NCBI GenBank assembly: GCA_023414875.1
Contig: JAEZMV010000026.1
Span: 1 to 57,326 of the forward strand
Direction: 5' to 3'
From: Bacillota bacterium
GTDB taxonomy: Bacteria; Bacillota; Clostridia; Lachnospirales; Lachnospiraceae
Length of the DNA stretch: 57,326 nucleotides
Each line of letters starts with the position of its first letter. Within the stretch, counting starts at the first letter, position 1. The position numbers and the translations under genes were made by a program. Under the pieces are notes generated by a model. It was not told the origin of the DNA. It ran no database searches and saw only the letters and a program-made list of their open reading frames with translations. Positions 17,408-25,688 of this stretch are shown piece after piece.

Positions 17408-18365
17408 TTTCTCTTTTCTCCTTCTCGTTCTTGATTTGTATTGGAATGAATATATCTTGTTGATATCTGTTCAACTTATTGGCTATATCCCAAGGTAGAA
17501 TTTCCTCAATCATTTCGTAGCGTTGCAATTCTCCTTCTATATTAACGTCAAGCTCATAATGTTCGCTCTTATTTACCCAATCCTTTAACATAATTAAAGT
17601 ATCATCCATATCTTCCATGAAGGAACTGGCTATGGCAAATAACCCTCCTGTAAATTCTTCATCTATGTATTCTGTTGTATTTTCATAATCGTTTGGTATT
17701 TTGATCAGCATAATCCATTCACCGTTTGATTCCTTGCGATAAAAACAATTGCGCAATCCAGGACCTGGTGTAAATCCAAATTTCGCAAACAGATTCTGCA
17801 TTTTACTCCCATCCAGATTATCTACTTGTCCTGCTTTTAATCGTGAAGTAAGAACACGCATGGATGGTAATCGAATCATCCGAACATCATGTAGCCTTAA
17901 TGCTTCACGGCTAATTTCCGACAATTTTTCAAATGTTACCGTCTCATTTTTTGCTACTGTGGCAAGCCTTTTTTCAGTTTCTTCATAAAGCAAAGTTATT
18001 CCCGATATTTTCTTGATACCGCTCATTAGCATTTTATGAAGAAAATCATCCACAAGATGTCTTAGCTCAGATAGGGCTGAAATTTCCGTGTCAAGTGATT
18101 CGAGCTTGTCCACAAACGCTTGAAGCAATGCCGCCGTGTTTTCACTTTTGAATATAACAACCATATCCTTTATCGGGATTTGTAATTTGCGCAATATAAT
18201 AATCTGCTTCAGCCGTTCAAGCGCGGCGGTATCATAATAACGTTGGGTTTTGCAATCAGGATGGTTGCTCCATAAAAGTCCCATTTCTTCATAATATCTT
18301 AGTGTCCTACTCGATATACCGAAGCTTTCAACAACTTCGTTAATTCTAATCAAATCCAAAAACAT
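17400..18365 (-). CDS. MerR-family regulator with effector domain
   Basis: A 321-aa regulator. Residues 5-70 are a MerR winged helix (IRINEVVESFGISSRTLRYYEEMGLL, then RYYDTAALERLKQIIILRKL), followed by a dimerisation coiled coil (LLQAFVDKLESLDTEISALSELR). The C-terminal half resembles a GyrI-like/SOUL effector-binding domain, with two MRVLTSRLKAGQ-type strands and GGLFAIASSF. Such proteins bend promoter DNA when a small molecule is bound. ATG at 18365 is preferred; the GTG directly upstream is an alternative. The downstream Fpg-like and DUF3788 genes are its likely targets. Confidence 0.85.
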   Translation of the reverse strand: MFLDLIRINEVVESFGISSRTLRYYEEMGLLWSNHPDCKTQRYYDTAALERLKQIIILRKLQIPIKDMVVIFKSENTAALLQAFVDKLESLDTEISALSELRHLVDDFLHKMLMSGIKKISGITLLYEETEKRLATVAKNETVTFEKLSEISREALRLHDVRMIRLPSMRVLTSRLKAGQVDNLDGSKMQNLFAKFGFTPGPGLRNCFYRKESNGEWIMLIKIPNDYENTTEYIDEEFTGGLFAIASSFMEDMDDTLIMLKDWVNKSEHYELDVNIEGELQRYEMIEEILPWDIANKLNRYQQDIFIPIQIKNEKEKRENG

Positions 18366-18498
18366 CACCGCCCCTTTCCACTATTATACAAGTTGACGTT
18401 GGGTCAATGTCAATAGTATAATTCAGAATTGCCTTTCGTAAATCTCATACTAAAATCTTCGCTATTTATAAACATCGGAAATTAATTATCCTACTAAA

Positions 18499-18960
18499 TT
18501 ACACTTGAGAATTTATTACCTCAACAATTTTCTTTTGAATAGCATCAATCTCTGAAATTCTAACACTCCCAATAAAGTCTCTTTCCTTTTGAAAATCGAT
18601 ATCTCTGAACAATTGCTTTAGGAATTTATTAATTTTCGGAGATGCTCCAATTGATGCTTTTACAATTTCATTAGGCTCTAATGAAATCATCATATCTTTG
18701 AGCCTTGATGAATCTATATCGATAATGTCCTCAAAATCACTTATATGGTTACTTTTTTGAGGTTCTACTATTTCATTTATTGATATATTGAACATTTTCG
18801 ATAGTTTTAAAAGCATTTCTAAATTTGGTAATGAGCTTCCCGTTTCCCATTTTGAAATTGCCTGCCTCGATATACTTAAATTACGTGCAATATCATCTTG
18901 AGTCCAGTTTTTACTTTGTCTCAACCTAATAAGATTTTTTGAGATATATTCAGTATCCAT
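18499..18960 (-). CDS. XRE-family transcriptional regulator
   Basis: A 153-aa protein with an N-terminal XRE/Cro-type helix-turn-helix (LIRLRQSKNWTQDDIARNLSISRQAISKWETGSSLPNLEMLLKLSKMF, in residues 8-57) and a C-terminal helical part of about 90 residues of unknown role. ATG at 18960 (MDTEYISK) has AAAGGGTGG 5 nt upstream; a longer GTG start overlaps those bases. It stands alone on the minus strand with about 130 bp on one side and 365 bp on the other. The target is not apparent. Confidence 0.85.
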   Translation of the reverse strand: MDTEYISKNLIRLRQSKNWTQDDIARNLSISRQAISKWETGSSLPNLEMLLKLSKMFNISINEIVEPQKSNHISDFEDIIDIDSSRLKDMMISLEPNEIVKASIGASPKINKFLKQLFRDIDFQKERDFIGSVRISEIDAIQKKIVEVINSQV

Positions 18961-19325
18961 AACATCCACCCTTTCTACCTATATTATAAGTTGGAATAAC
19001 AAATAAAACCAGAACCATTCTTTTGCCTTGAGCAACTGTAAGTAGCAAAGTATCTTACTTTTTTATATGTAATAATTGATTATAAGCCTATTCTACGACT
19101 TTTATAAATACTTATTGTTGCTCAATAACTCTTGTGGTTAGCAAGACTCTCCTGCTTCCTGCTCTTACTCCCGCTTTTTATCCTGCTTTTGCACATGCAA
19201 AAAACGCAGGAGAAAGAGGTGCACGGGGCACGGCTTTGTCCTGCGATGTCGAACTTTTTATTCCTTTTTAAACTGTTTTATTCGTTGTTGAACTCTTTTT
19301 TTTGTTCACAAATTTTCTATTATGT
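18961..19325. other. Intergenic region with recR terminator
   Basis: This 365-bp stretch holds the terminator described separately at 19,206-19,244 and upstream promoter space for the XRE gene. The open frames in it have no ribosome-binding site or family resemblance. Several CCTGCTT repeats were noted, with no clear function. Confidence 0.4.
19206..19244 (-). terminator. dnaX-ybaB-recR operon terminator
   Basis: GCAGGAGAAAG pairs with CTTTGTCCTGC, with an inner GTGC/GCAC stem. Read on the minus strand, GTTTTTTGC follows. It lies about 80 bp beyond the recR stop. Confidence 0.6.
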
Positions 19326-19922
19326 CTACAGCTCCACTCTACCCTCAAAAGCCCGAAGCAGTGTAACCTCATCAATATATTCCAGGTCTCCGCCCACCGG
19401 AATTCCGCTGGCGATACGGCTGACCTTAATACCGGCCGGCTTAATCAATTTGCTTAGGTACATTGCCGTTGCTTCGCCCTCCAAGCTGGAGTTTGTCGCG
19501 ATGATTACCTCGTCCACCTCTCCCTGAAGGCGCAGCATCAGCTCCTTCAGCTTAATATCGGCGGGACCGATGCCAAGCATAGGAGAAATTGCCCCGTGAA
19601 GCACATGATAGACACCGTCGAATTTGCCTGTCTTCTCATAGGCTGCCAAATCTCTGGGATTCTCTACGACCATGATCTGACGTTTATTTCTAAGCGGTGA
19701 GGAGCAGATCGGACATAGCTCTTTATCCGTGAGCGTCAGACATTCCTTGCAGTACTGTATGTTCTTCTTCGCCTCAATCATAGAGTTCGACAGTCCTGCA
19801 ACCTGATCCTCCGGCATATTGATGATATGAAAGGCCAGTCTCTGCGCCGTCTTTACTCCAATTCCCGGGAGTCTTGACAGTTCCTCTATTAACTTGCTTA
19901 TTTGCTTACTGTAATAATCCAT
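19326..19922 (-). CDS. recR: Recombination protein RecR
   Basis: A 198-aa RecR of the usual length. It has the N-terminal helix-hairpin-helix (LSRLPGIGVKTAQRLAFHI), a C4 zinc finger (CKECLTLTDKELCPIC...), a TOPRIM domain (IMVVENPRDLAAYEKTG, then EVDEVIIATNSSLEGEATAMYL) and a C-terminal Walker-like stretch. RecR with RecFO loads RecA at single-strand gaps. The start ATG overlaps the ybaB stop by one base (TAATG), so the genes are coupled. Confidence 0.97.
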   Translation of the reverse strand: MDYYSKQISKLIEELSRLPGIGVKTAQRLAFHIINMPEDQVAGLSNSMIEAKKNIQYCKECLTLTDKELCPICSSPLRNKRQIMVVENPRDLAAYEKTGKFDGVYHVLHGAISPMLGIGPADIKLKELMLRLQGEVDEVIIATNSSLEGEATAMYLSKLIKPAGIKVSRIASGIPVGGDLEYIDEVTLLRAFEGRVEL

Positions 19923-20275
19923 TAGAAAGGAAAGCCTCCAAGTCCTCCAAGACCTCCAGTTACCTGACTCATAACCGCTGAGGATTCGTCCTCCATCTTA
20001 CGGAGCGCTTCATTTGCTGCTGCCACAATCAGATCCTCTAACATCTCAATATCATCGGGATCTACAACTTCCTTTGAAAGTTTAACAGAAGAGATTTCTT
20101 TTTTACCGGATACCTTAACAGTAACCGCACCGCCGCCGGCGCTGGCTTCCCATTCCTTTTCCTCCAGCTCCTTGGTCTTATCCTCCATCTGTTTTTGCAT
20201 TTTTTGAGCCTGCTTCATTAAATTTCCCATATTACCGGGAATACCGCCGCCCGGAAATCCGCCTCTTTTAGCCAT
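19922..20275 (-). CDS. ybaB: YbaB/EbfC nucleoid-associated protein
   Basis: A 117-aa YbaB/EbfC protein. It has a Gly-rich N-terminus, a long helix (NLMKQAQKMQKQMEDKTKELEEK) and the conserved ASAGGGAVTVKVSGKKEISSVKLSKEVVD core, and ends in a Gly-rich tail. It binds DNA as a dimer and is nearly always between dnaX and recR, as here. The start is ATG at 20275 with AAGGAG 8 nt upstream; an in-frame TTG 6 nt earlier is less likely. Confidence 0.95.
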   Translation of the reverse strand: MAKRGGFPGGGIPGNMGNLMKQAQKMQKQMEDKTKELEEKEWEASAGGGAVTVKVSGKKEISSVKLSKEVVDPDDIEMLEDLIVAAANEALRKMEDESSAVMSQVTGGLGGLGGFPF

Positions 20276-20444
20276 CGTCAATTCTCCTTTAAAATTTTAT
20301 TGAAAGGAGTTAATCTCTCCCTTCCATTCTGTCGGGGTTAATGATATTTTCATTAAATGCCCAATATATTTCTTAATTTATATGATTATCCAAATGTGAT
20401 TATATACTATATTCGTCTTTGATGCAAATGTCATATGCGCCAAA

Positions 20445-22016
20445 CTATTCATATTGGATGGGCATCTTAATCAGCTTTGACAGATCCGGAACCTCCTCAA
20501 GACGCTCCTTACTCCGATCAAGATATCTGGTCCCAATCGATACCTGCTTCTGAATTAGCTGAGCTATCGTGTCTTTAATCAACTGTAGATTGTTCTCTTT
20601 GTCCACGATACCCTTATCTACTTCATTCGTTACTACGATTAAGAGTCCCTTATTTCCGTCAATGCTTGGTGTCGCACTCTGTAATACGGTTCCCAGGGAA
20701 GGGGCTTTTCTTCCCACCTGTGCAATGATATTCTTCCAGTTCTTTGCAGCTTCCTTCAAATCCTCCGGCAAGGCCTCCGGTAAAATGACCGGTTTCTTCT
20801 CCGGAACCGTTTGCGCTGCCACGGGTGCTGCTCCTGAATTAACAGAGTTAACAACAACCCCTTGCTCCAGCTTTTCTTCCAGATTCTTAAGACGTAAGGT
20901 GATAGCCTCGAGATTTTGTTCCATCTCCGGCTTGCAAAGCTTAATTAACGCAATTTCAAGTAAAACTCTCTTTCTTGTCGCATATCGGATCTGATTCGAA
21001 AGCTCGGAAAAGATTCGAATGTACCTAATTAAGGATTGCTCATCTATGAATGCTGCTTCTTTCTTAAGAAGCTCGAGATTCTCTGTCGAGATCTCGATGA
21101 TGATATCTGAGATGTCCTCAGTCGTTTTTAACAGCAGCAGATTACGCAGATACCAGATAAAATCAATCGTGAACTGACCAAGCTCGCGCCCGGTGGTCTC
21201 TATTTCCTCCAATAACCGGATACAATCCGATACATTCTGTTCACGAATACAGCCTAGCATTCTGGCAAATACCTGTGTGTCAACCGCTCCCAATACCTCG
21301 AGTACATCATCATAGGTCAGTTTCTTCCCCAGATAAAAGGAGATACACTGATCAAGTAAGCTTAGGGCATCACGCATGGACCCATCCGCAACCCTCGCGA
21401 CATAGCGCAGTGCCTTTTCCTCTGCTTCGATATTCTCTGCCTGCATCAGATCTGCCAGACGTCCTGCGATTGTATCTATGGTGATTCGTTTGAAATCATA
21501 TCTCTGGCACCGGGATAGAATGGTGACCGGAATCTTGTGAACCTCTGTGGTCGCCAGAATAAAAATGACATACGACGGTGGTTCTTCAATCGTTTTTAGC
21601 AGAGCATTAAACGCTCCTGCGCTAAGCATATGAACCTCGTCGATGATATATACCTTATAGCGTCCTTCGGTAGGTGAATATCTTACCTCCTCAACGATTT
21701 CACGGACGTTATCCACACCATTATTAGAGGCTGCGTCAATCTCTATAACGTTCATGGAGGACCCAGCGGCTATCCCCTTACACATTCTGCATTCATTACA
21801 GGGGTTGCCATCCACCGGATTCTCACAGTTTACTACCTTAGCAAGAAGCTTTGCCACGGTCGTTTTACCGGTACCTCTGGTGCCGCAGAAAAGGTATGCG
21901 TGTCCGATTCTTCCGGCCTTTATTTGATTTTTTAATGTCGTTACAATATGTTCCTGCCCCTTCACATCTAGAAAACTGTCCGGGCGAAACTTTCTGTAAA
22001 GAGCCATATAGGACAT
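20445..22016 (-). CDS. dnaX: DNA polymerase III subunit gamma/tau
   Basis: A 523-aa clamp-loader ATPase subunit. It has a Walker A motif (CGTRGTGKTTVAKLLAK, residues 44-60), a four-Cys zinc module (CENPVDGNPCNECRMC), Walker B/DExx (IDEVHML, near 120), sensor 1 with the SRC motif (ILSRCQRYDF, near 165), an oligomerisation domain (LSLLDQCISFY onward) and a poorly conserved C-terminal part that contacts the polymerase. It is the first gene of the dnaX-ybaB-recR operon, with 163 bp before ybaB. The HD-GYP gene ends 3 bp upstream of its start, so it is likely the promoter-proximal partner. Confidence 0.97.
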   Translation of the reverse strand: MSYMALYRKFRPDSFLDVKGQEHIVTTLKNQIKAGRIGHAYLFCGTRGTGKTTVAKLLAKVVNCENPVDGNPCNECRMCKGIAAGSSMNVIEIDAASNNGVDNVREIVEEVRYSPTEGRYKVYIIDEVHMLSAGAFNALLKTIEEPPSYVIFILATTEVHKIPVTILSRCQRYDFKRITIDTIAGRLADLMQAENIEAEEKALRYVARVADGSMRDALSLLDQCISFYLGKKLTYDDVLEVLGAVDTQVFARMLGCIREQNVSDCIRLLEEIETTGRELGQFTIDFIWYLRNLLLLKTTEDISDIIIEISTENLELLKKEAAFIDEQSLIRYIRIFSELSNQIRYATRKRVLLEIALIKLCKPEMEQNLEAITLRLKNLEEKLEQGVVVNSVNSGAAPVAAQTVPEKKPVILPEALPEDLKEAAKNWKNIIAQVGRKAPSLGTVLQSATPSIDGNKGLLIVVTNEVDKGIVDKENNLQLIKDTIAQLIQKQVSIGTRYLDRSKERLEEVPDLSKLIKMPIQYE

Positions 22017-22019
22017 AGG

Positions 22020-23066
22020 CTACTCCCTTTCTGCTGTTTCGGAATTTCTATTTTTTATTATTAACATTTCTTCAAATCTCTTATTAGCCTTTATAAATAA
22101 ATCCACTAGCCCGGGATCAAATAAACTCCCTTTGCCTTCCACTATAATCTTCAGGGCTTTCTTATGGGAATATGCGCCCTTATAAGCCCGGTCCGAGGTC
22201 AAGGCATCATAGACATCCGCAATGGTCAGCATCCTGGCATATAGAGGGATCTCTTCTCCCTTCAGACCATTTGGATATCCGGTTCCATCCCAGCGTTCAT
22301 GATGACAGTAGGCCATATCCTTAGCCAGGTAGAGCCACCTGGTACCGCCTGTCTCCTTAATAATGCGTTCAAATGCCTGCATTCCCAGTGTGGTATGGGT
22401 TTTCATAGATTCGTATTCGTTATTGTCCAGGAAAGTTTCTTTTCGCAGGATATCATCGTTAATACCGATTTTTCCGATATCATGCAGTGTCGCCGAACGC
22501 AGGAGGTCCTTGACATCCTCCGGCTGTATAATTTCACTATAATAAGCATCCTTCACTGCTTCCTGCAGGAGGATGTTAAAATATCTTGTTGTATTCTTCT
22601 GATGCCCTCCGGTTGTCACATCCCGACACTCTACCAGTTCAGCAAAGCTGATGGAGATCGCATCCTGATACTTCTCCACATAGGGCCGGTCATTACGCAG
22701 GGCTGCCAGCTCCAGACAATTATTAATCCTGTGAAGCAGCAACTCGGAGGTTACCGGTAGAGCAATATAATCCTGTGCACCAACAGAAATTACTTTTTGC
22801 TCTAGCTTAGGGTTACCCTGTTTTGCCAAAAAAATAACCGGCTTCCCTGACATTTCCGGAATTCGCCTGATAATATCATAGGTACGATAGCCGGCACTAG
22901 ACTCTTCGGAGATCGTAAGAAGGATAAGATCAGCAGGGTTTTGCCTGAGATATTCAATTAATTCGGTATCCTTTGGAAGGGGAAGTACCTTAAAGTCATT
23001 ATGCAATGCACTCTCCACTAATTGAAACATCTCATATTCACGATCAGCTACCAAGATACATTTCAT
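22020..23066 (-). CDS. Response regulator with HD-GYP domain
   Basis: A 348-aa two-domain protein. Residues 1-120 are a receiver-like domain (CILVADREYEMF, LILLTISEES, VIFLAKQGNPK), in which the usual phospho-acceptor pocket is only partly kept. Residues 150-330 are a complete HD-GYP domain: HDIGKIGI near residue 203, then YCHHERWDGTGYPNGLKGEEIP and DVYDALTSDRAYKGAY. HD-GYP proteins hydrolyse cyclic-di-GMP. This fits the c-di-GMP riboswitch elsewhere in the window. ATG at 23066 (MKCILV) has GAGGAG upstream; the earlier ATG lies outside a ribosome-binding context. It ends 3 bp before dnaX. Confidence 0.9.
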   Translation of the reverse strand: MKCILVADREYEMFQLVESALHNDFKVLPLPKDTELIEYLRQNPADLILLTISEESSAGYRTYDIIRRIPEMSGKPVIFLAKQGNPKLEQKVISVGAQDYIALPVTSELLLHRINNCLELAALRNDRPYVEKYQDAISISFAELVECRDVTTGGHQKNTTRYFNILLQEAVKDAYYSEIIQPEDVKDLLRSATLHDIGKIGINDDILRKETFLDNNEYESMKTHTTLGMQAFERIIKETGGTRWLYLAKDMAYCHHERWDGTGYPNGLKGEEIPLYARMLTIADVYDALTSDRAYKGAYSHKKALKIIVEGKGSLFDPGLVDLFIKANKRFEEMLIIKNRNSETAERE

Positions 23067-23184
23067 AACGCCACTCCTCATTTGCCGTGCTATGTAAGCA
23101 ATACAGCCTGTGTATTTGCATTACGTTTTTATTATAGCATTGCGATTCTTTAAAATCAATGATTTGTATAGCCTATGGGCTTCC

Positions 23185-23390
23185 GGTTACTGTTCGCACA
23201 CTAACTAAGATATAGATATGATTTCAATCAATGTTTCCGAAGCGGAGCCGCTTTCGCTTAGTTGCAATACGTAACGGTACATAAGGCTCTAAAGGACAGA
23301 GCCTAAGTACCGACGTTTGCAAATACTCCTTTTCGGAAAGCATTGATCGAAATCATATAGTCGAATTTAGCTTAAGTGCGAACAGTAACC
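23185..23390. repeat. 206-bp MITE-like inverted repeat
   Basis: The ends GGTTACTGTTCGCAC and GTGCGAACAGTAACC are perfect inverted repeats. Pairing continues inward through ATATGATTTC / GAAATCATAT, ATCAATG / CATTGAT and TTCCGAA / TTCGGAA blocks, and the centre is a second hairpin (GGTACATAAGGCTCT / AGAGCCTAAGTACC). It has no open frame. Its right end abuts the M15 gene stop codon. A half copy occurs at 24,886-24,924. This is the form of a non-autonomous palindromic element dispersed in a genome. Confidence 0.8.
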
Positions 23391-24391
23391 TACTCCGGAG
23401 TCTTCTGAAAATGCTGATAATCCTTATGATTTTCCCACTCTCCGCCCCAGGTGAAGCCTCTAGTGATAAAGGCCTGATAGCAGGGGTCATCTATTTTAAT
23501 ATAGTATTCACATTTAAGGCTGCGATCTGCATATTGCTCACCATTTTCCGGTGTGATCACCGTCTTACCCTCGATCACCCGGACATAGGGATTATAGAGC
23601 GGGTTGATATCAATGGCATATCCATAGCTGTGCTTGGACAGACGATCGGTTCCGGCAATCATTCGGTAGTTAAAGGCGGAGGTATTATTCGCTGCCATGG
23701 AAGCCTCGTCATCGGCATCATATTCGTCCACCAGAACCATTTGCTCAATCGGGTATTTGATCTCGTATAAATCTTTAAAAATCTCTGTAATATCCTCTGC
23801 GATTGCTTTATTAACAATCAGTTCTCCCACATGAGGCTCCTCATCAAAGCCCCAGTAAAGAACCTTAACATAACGAAGCTCCTCAAAGGGAACCTCGCAG
23901 TCCTCGACATAAGATTTGCCGGTAATTCTAGCCTTTATCTCCTTCGATAGCTCCTCGTAATAGAAATCCTTTGAATTAAGCTGACCACTTGTCGCCATGG
24001 AAGCCTCCTTAGAAGTGATGATAGAAGTCTCCGGTGTACCCGGTACAACCGGTGCATATATAGAGGATAACATATCCTCCTGTTTATCCTCCGACTCTTC
24101 GGATTTTGCCTCTTGGGTCTTCGTATCTTTGGCCTTCTGATCTTTGGACTTCTGATCTTGGGTATTCTGATCTTGGGACTTCTGATCTTGAAGCTTCTGA
24201 TCTTGGAGCTTCTGATCTTGGGACTTCTGATCTTGGATCTTCTGATCTTGGGTCTTCGTCTCTTCTAGCTTTGCATCTTCCGTCTTCAACTCCTGCTCCT
24301 TCATAAGATTGTCGCTCTTGCTACTCCTGCAGGCAATAAGACACATGAAGAACAGAAGAATTCCTACTGCGGTAAGTATTTTTTTAACCAT
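23390..24391 (-). CDS. M15 D,D-carboxypeptidase-like lipoprotein
   Basis: A 333-aa secreted protein. The N-terminus is a lipoprotein signal (ILLFFMCLIACRSSK, with Cys21 as the lipid anchor). Residues 35-95 are a run of near-identical QDQK/QDQKS pentapeptides that forms a hydrophilic spacer. The C-terminal half is a peptidase M15/VanY-type domain. DRLSKHSYGYAIDINPLYNP has the SxHxxGxAxD metal motif, and WGGEWENHKDYQHF gives the third ligand near the end. It would cleave D-Ala-D-Ala-containing or cross-linking peptides in the wall, tethered to the membrane. The stop codon lies at the border of a MITE-like repeat. ATG at 24391 has AAGGGC upstream. Confidence 0.85.
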   Translation of the reverse strand: MVKKILTAVGILLFFMCLIACRSSKSDNLMKEQELKTEDAKLEETKTQDQKIQDQKSQDQKLQDQKLQDQKSQDQNTQDQKSKDQKAKDTKTQEAKSEESEDKQEDMLSSIYAPVVPGTPETSIITSKEASMATSGQLNSKDFYYEELSKEIKARITGKSYVEDCEVPFEELRYVKVLYWGFDEEPHVGELIVNKAIAEDITEIFKDLYEIKYPIEQMVLVDEYDADDEASMAANNTSAFNYRMIAGTDRLSKHSYGYAIDINPLYNPYVRVIEGKTVITPENGEQYADRSLKCEYYIKIDDPCYQAFITRGFTWGGEWENHKDYQHFQKTPE

Positions 24392-24457
24392 ATGGCACGC
24401 CCTTACTGTAATAAGTATTCACTCGATTAATAATATTATGATTGTAATTATGGCGTC

Positions 24458-24727
24458 TTAATCCTCTTCGATTACATGGATCTCCAAATAATCAAATTCA
24501 ATCGGTTCCATAAAATTGTCCTGTGTAAATCTGGTTTTGTCATGTCTTTTAAAATCAGCTATTGTGGAGTCCAGCCAGATTGGTTTCGACAGATCATAGG
24601 TATGGCAGATTTCATCAATTGCCAAAAAGACCTTCTGGGTCCTTCTCAAAGCTTTGTCCTCATTACATACCACCATATCCTTAATCATTCTATTATCCTT
24701 AAATATTTTAGCCCATATACGAAACAT
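24458..24727 (-). CDS. Conserved small protein, unknown
   Basis: An 89-aa acidic-to-neutral soluble protein starting MFRIWAKIFKDNRMIKDMVV. It has a helix-rich middle (KALRRTQKVFLAIDEICHTYDLSKPIWL) and an acidic C-terminus (FDYLEIHVIEED). It looks like a compact domain with no membrane helix. Similar short proteins are common in Lachnospiraceae genomes, but I cannot name a family. ATG at 24727 has AGAGGA upstream. It stands alone between the M15 and NadR genes. Confidence 0.6.
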   Translation of the reverse strand: MFRIWAKIFKDNRMIKDMVVCNEDKALRRTQKVFLAIDEICHTYDLSKPIWLDSTIADFKRHDKTRFTQDNFMEPIEFDYLEIHVIEED

Positions 24728-24885
24728 TATTTTCCTCTTTCTATCTATATGCTGACGTGAAAAACCGTTGCCAATTAGTGCCTCTCAGTATATAATTATT
24801 CTAAATTGAATAACCCTATTATATATGGTTATGATGACAGAAGTCAATAAAGCATGGGATAAGAATAGGAATGCAAAACTACAAC

Positions 24886-24924
24886 GTTACTGTTCGCACA
24901 CAAACTATGGTACAGATATGATTT
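24886..24924 (+). repeat. Half copy of MITE-like repeat
   Basis: GTTACTGTTCGCACAC and the bases after it match the left arm of the 23,185-23,390 repeat at about 35 of 40 positions by eye. Downstream CTATGGT/ACCATAG (24,904-24,910 and 24,941-24,947) can pair in the NadR leader. Confidence 0.65.
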
Positions 24925-24974
24925 CGTTTATATATCGCTAACCATAGTATATAAAAGAGAGAAGGAGGTAGCTG

Positions 24975-25490
24975 ATGGAGGGAAGTAAACGAAGAGAGCA
25001 GTTAATAAAAATACTGAACGAGCAGTCCGAGCCGATCTCCGGAGGAGAGCTCTCCCGCCTTCTGGGTGTAAGCCGCCAGATCATAGTACAGGATATCGCC
25101 TTATTGCGCGCATCGGATTATAATATATTCTCAACAACTAAGGGATACCTAATCTATCGCGCGGATAAGCCTCAGGTAAAACGAATCTTCCAAGTAAAGC
25201 ATACGACCGAGCAGATCGAGGACGAGCTATGTACTTATGTGGATAACGGCGGAAAAATCTTAGATGTGCTGGTAAGCCACGAGATCTACGGTGAGATCGT
25301 TACGCCTCTGATCATCCGTAATCGACTGGATGTGTATGATTTCGTAAAGAAGGTCAAGGAAAAGAAAATCGTGCCGCTTAAGGAATTAACCGATGGAGTA
25401 CACCGGCATACAGTGGAAGCCGATTCAGAAGAAACGTTGGATCGTATCGAGAATGCTCTTCGTGAAAAGGGTTATCTGTATCAAGTATAA
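24975..25490 (+). CDS. nadR: NadR/NiaR-type transcription repressor
   Basis: A 171-aa protein. It has an N-terminal winged helix (REQLIKILNEQSEPISGGELSRLLGVSRQIIVQDIALLR, residues 6-44) and a C-terminal 3H domain with conserved His residues (TEQIEDELCTYVDNGGKILDVLVSHEIYGEI, then LTDGVHRHTVEA). This is the NiaR/NadR family that represses NAD synthesis or niacin transport genes when nicotinic acid is bound through a metal held by the 3H histidines. No NAD genes are adjacent. ATG at 24975 has GGAGG 6 nt upstream. Confidence 0.9.
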   Translation: MEGSKRREQLIKILNEQSEPISGGELSRLLGVSRQIIVQDIALLRASDYNIFSTTKGYLIYRADKPQVKRIFQVKHTTEQIEDELCTYVDNGGKILDVLVSHEIYGEIVTPLIIRNRLDVYDFVKKVKEKKIVPLKELTDGVHRHTVEADSEETLDRIENALREKGYLYQV

Positions 25491-25624
25491 TTCATATCAA
25501 ATTACCTTTCATTGCAAAACTATTAGGTTTGCTTCATAATGATTAGAGTATCAAAAGGTCACCTACATTGTAGCCCTGTTGACACTTTAATCTTAATTAT
25601 TAAGTTTCGTAATTATAAATAAAT

Positions 25625-25669
25625 CGAGTGAGAATGACTGTTGTTCCTAGTCACCCTCACTCGTTTTTT
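25625..25669 (+). terminator. nadR terminator
   Basis: CGAGTGAG pairs with CTCACTCG, extended by TGACT/AGTCA, and is followed by six T. Confidence 0.9.
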
Positions 25670-25688
25670 CACTTAATATATCGCATTC

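Noticed and set aside
18970..19325. SRP RNA near recR
   Set aside because: The region folds, but the conserved SRP Alu/S-domain bases are absent and a recR terminator explains the main hairpin.
24106..24306. CRISPR-like array in the repeated GATCTTGG stretch
   Set aside because: The 15-bp unit has no spacers and encodes the QDQK repeat of the M15 lipoprotein on the other strand.
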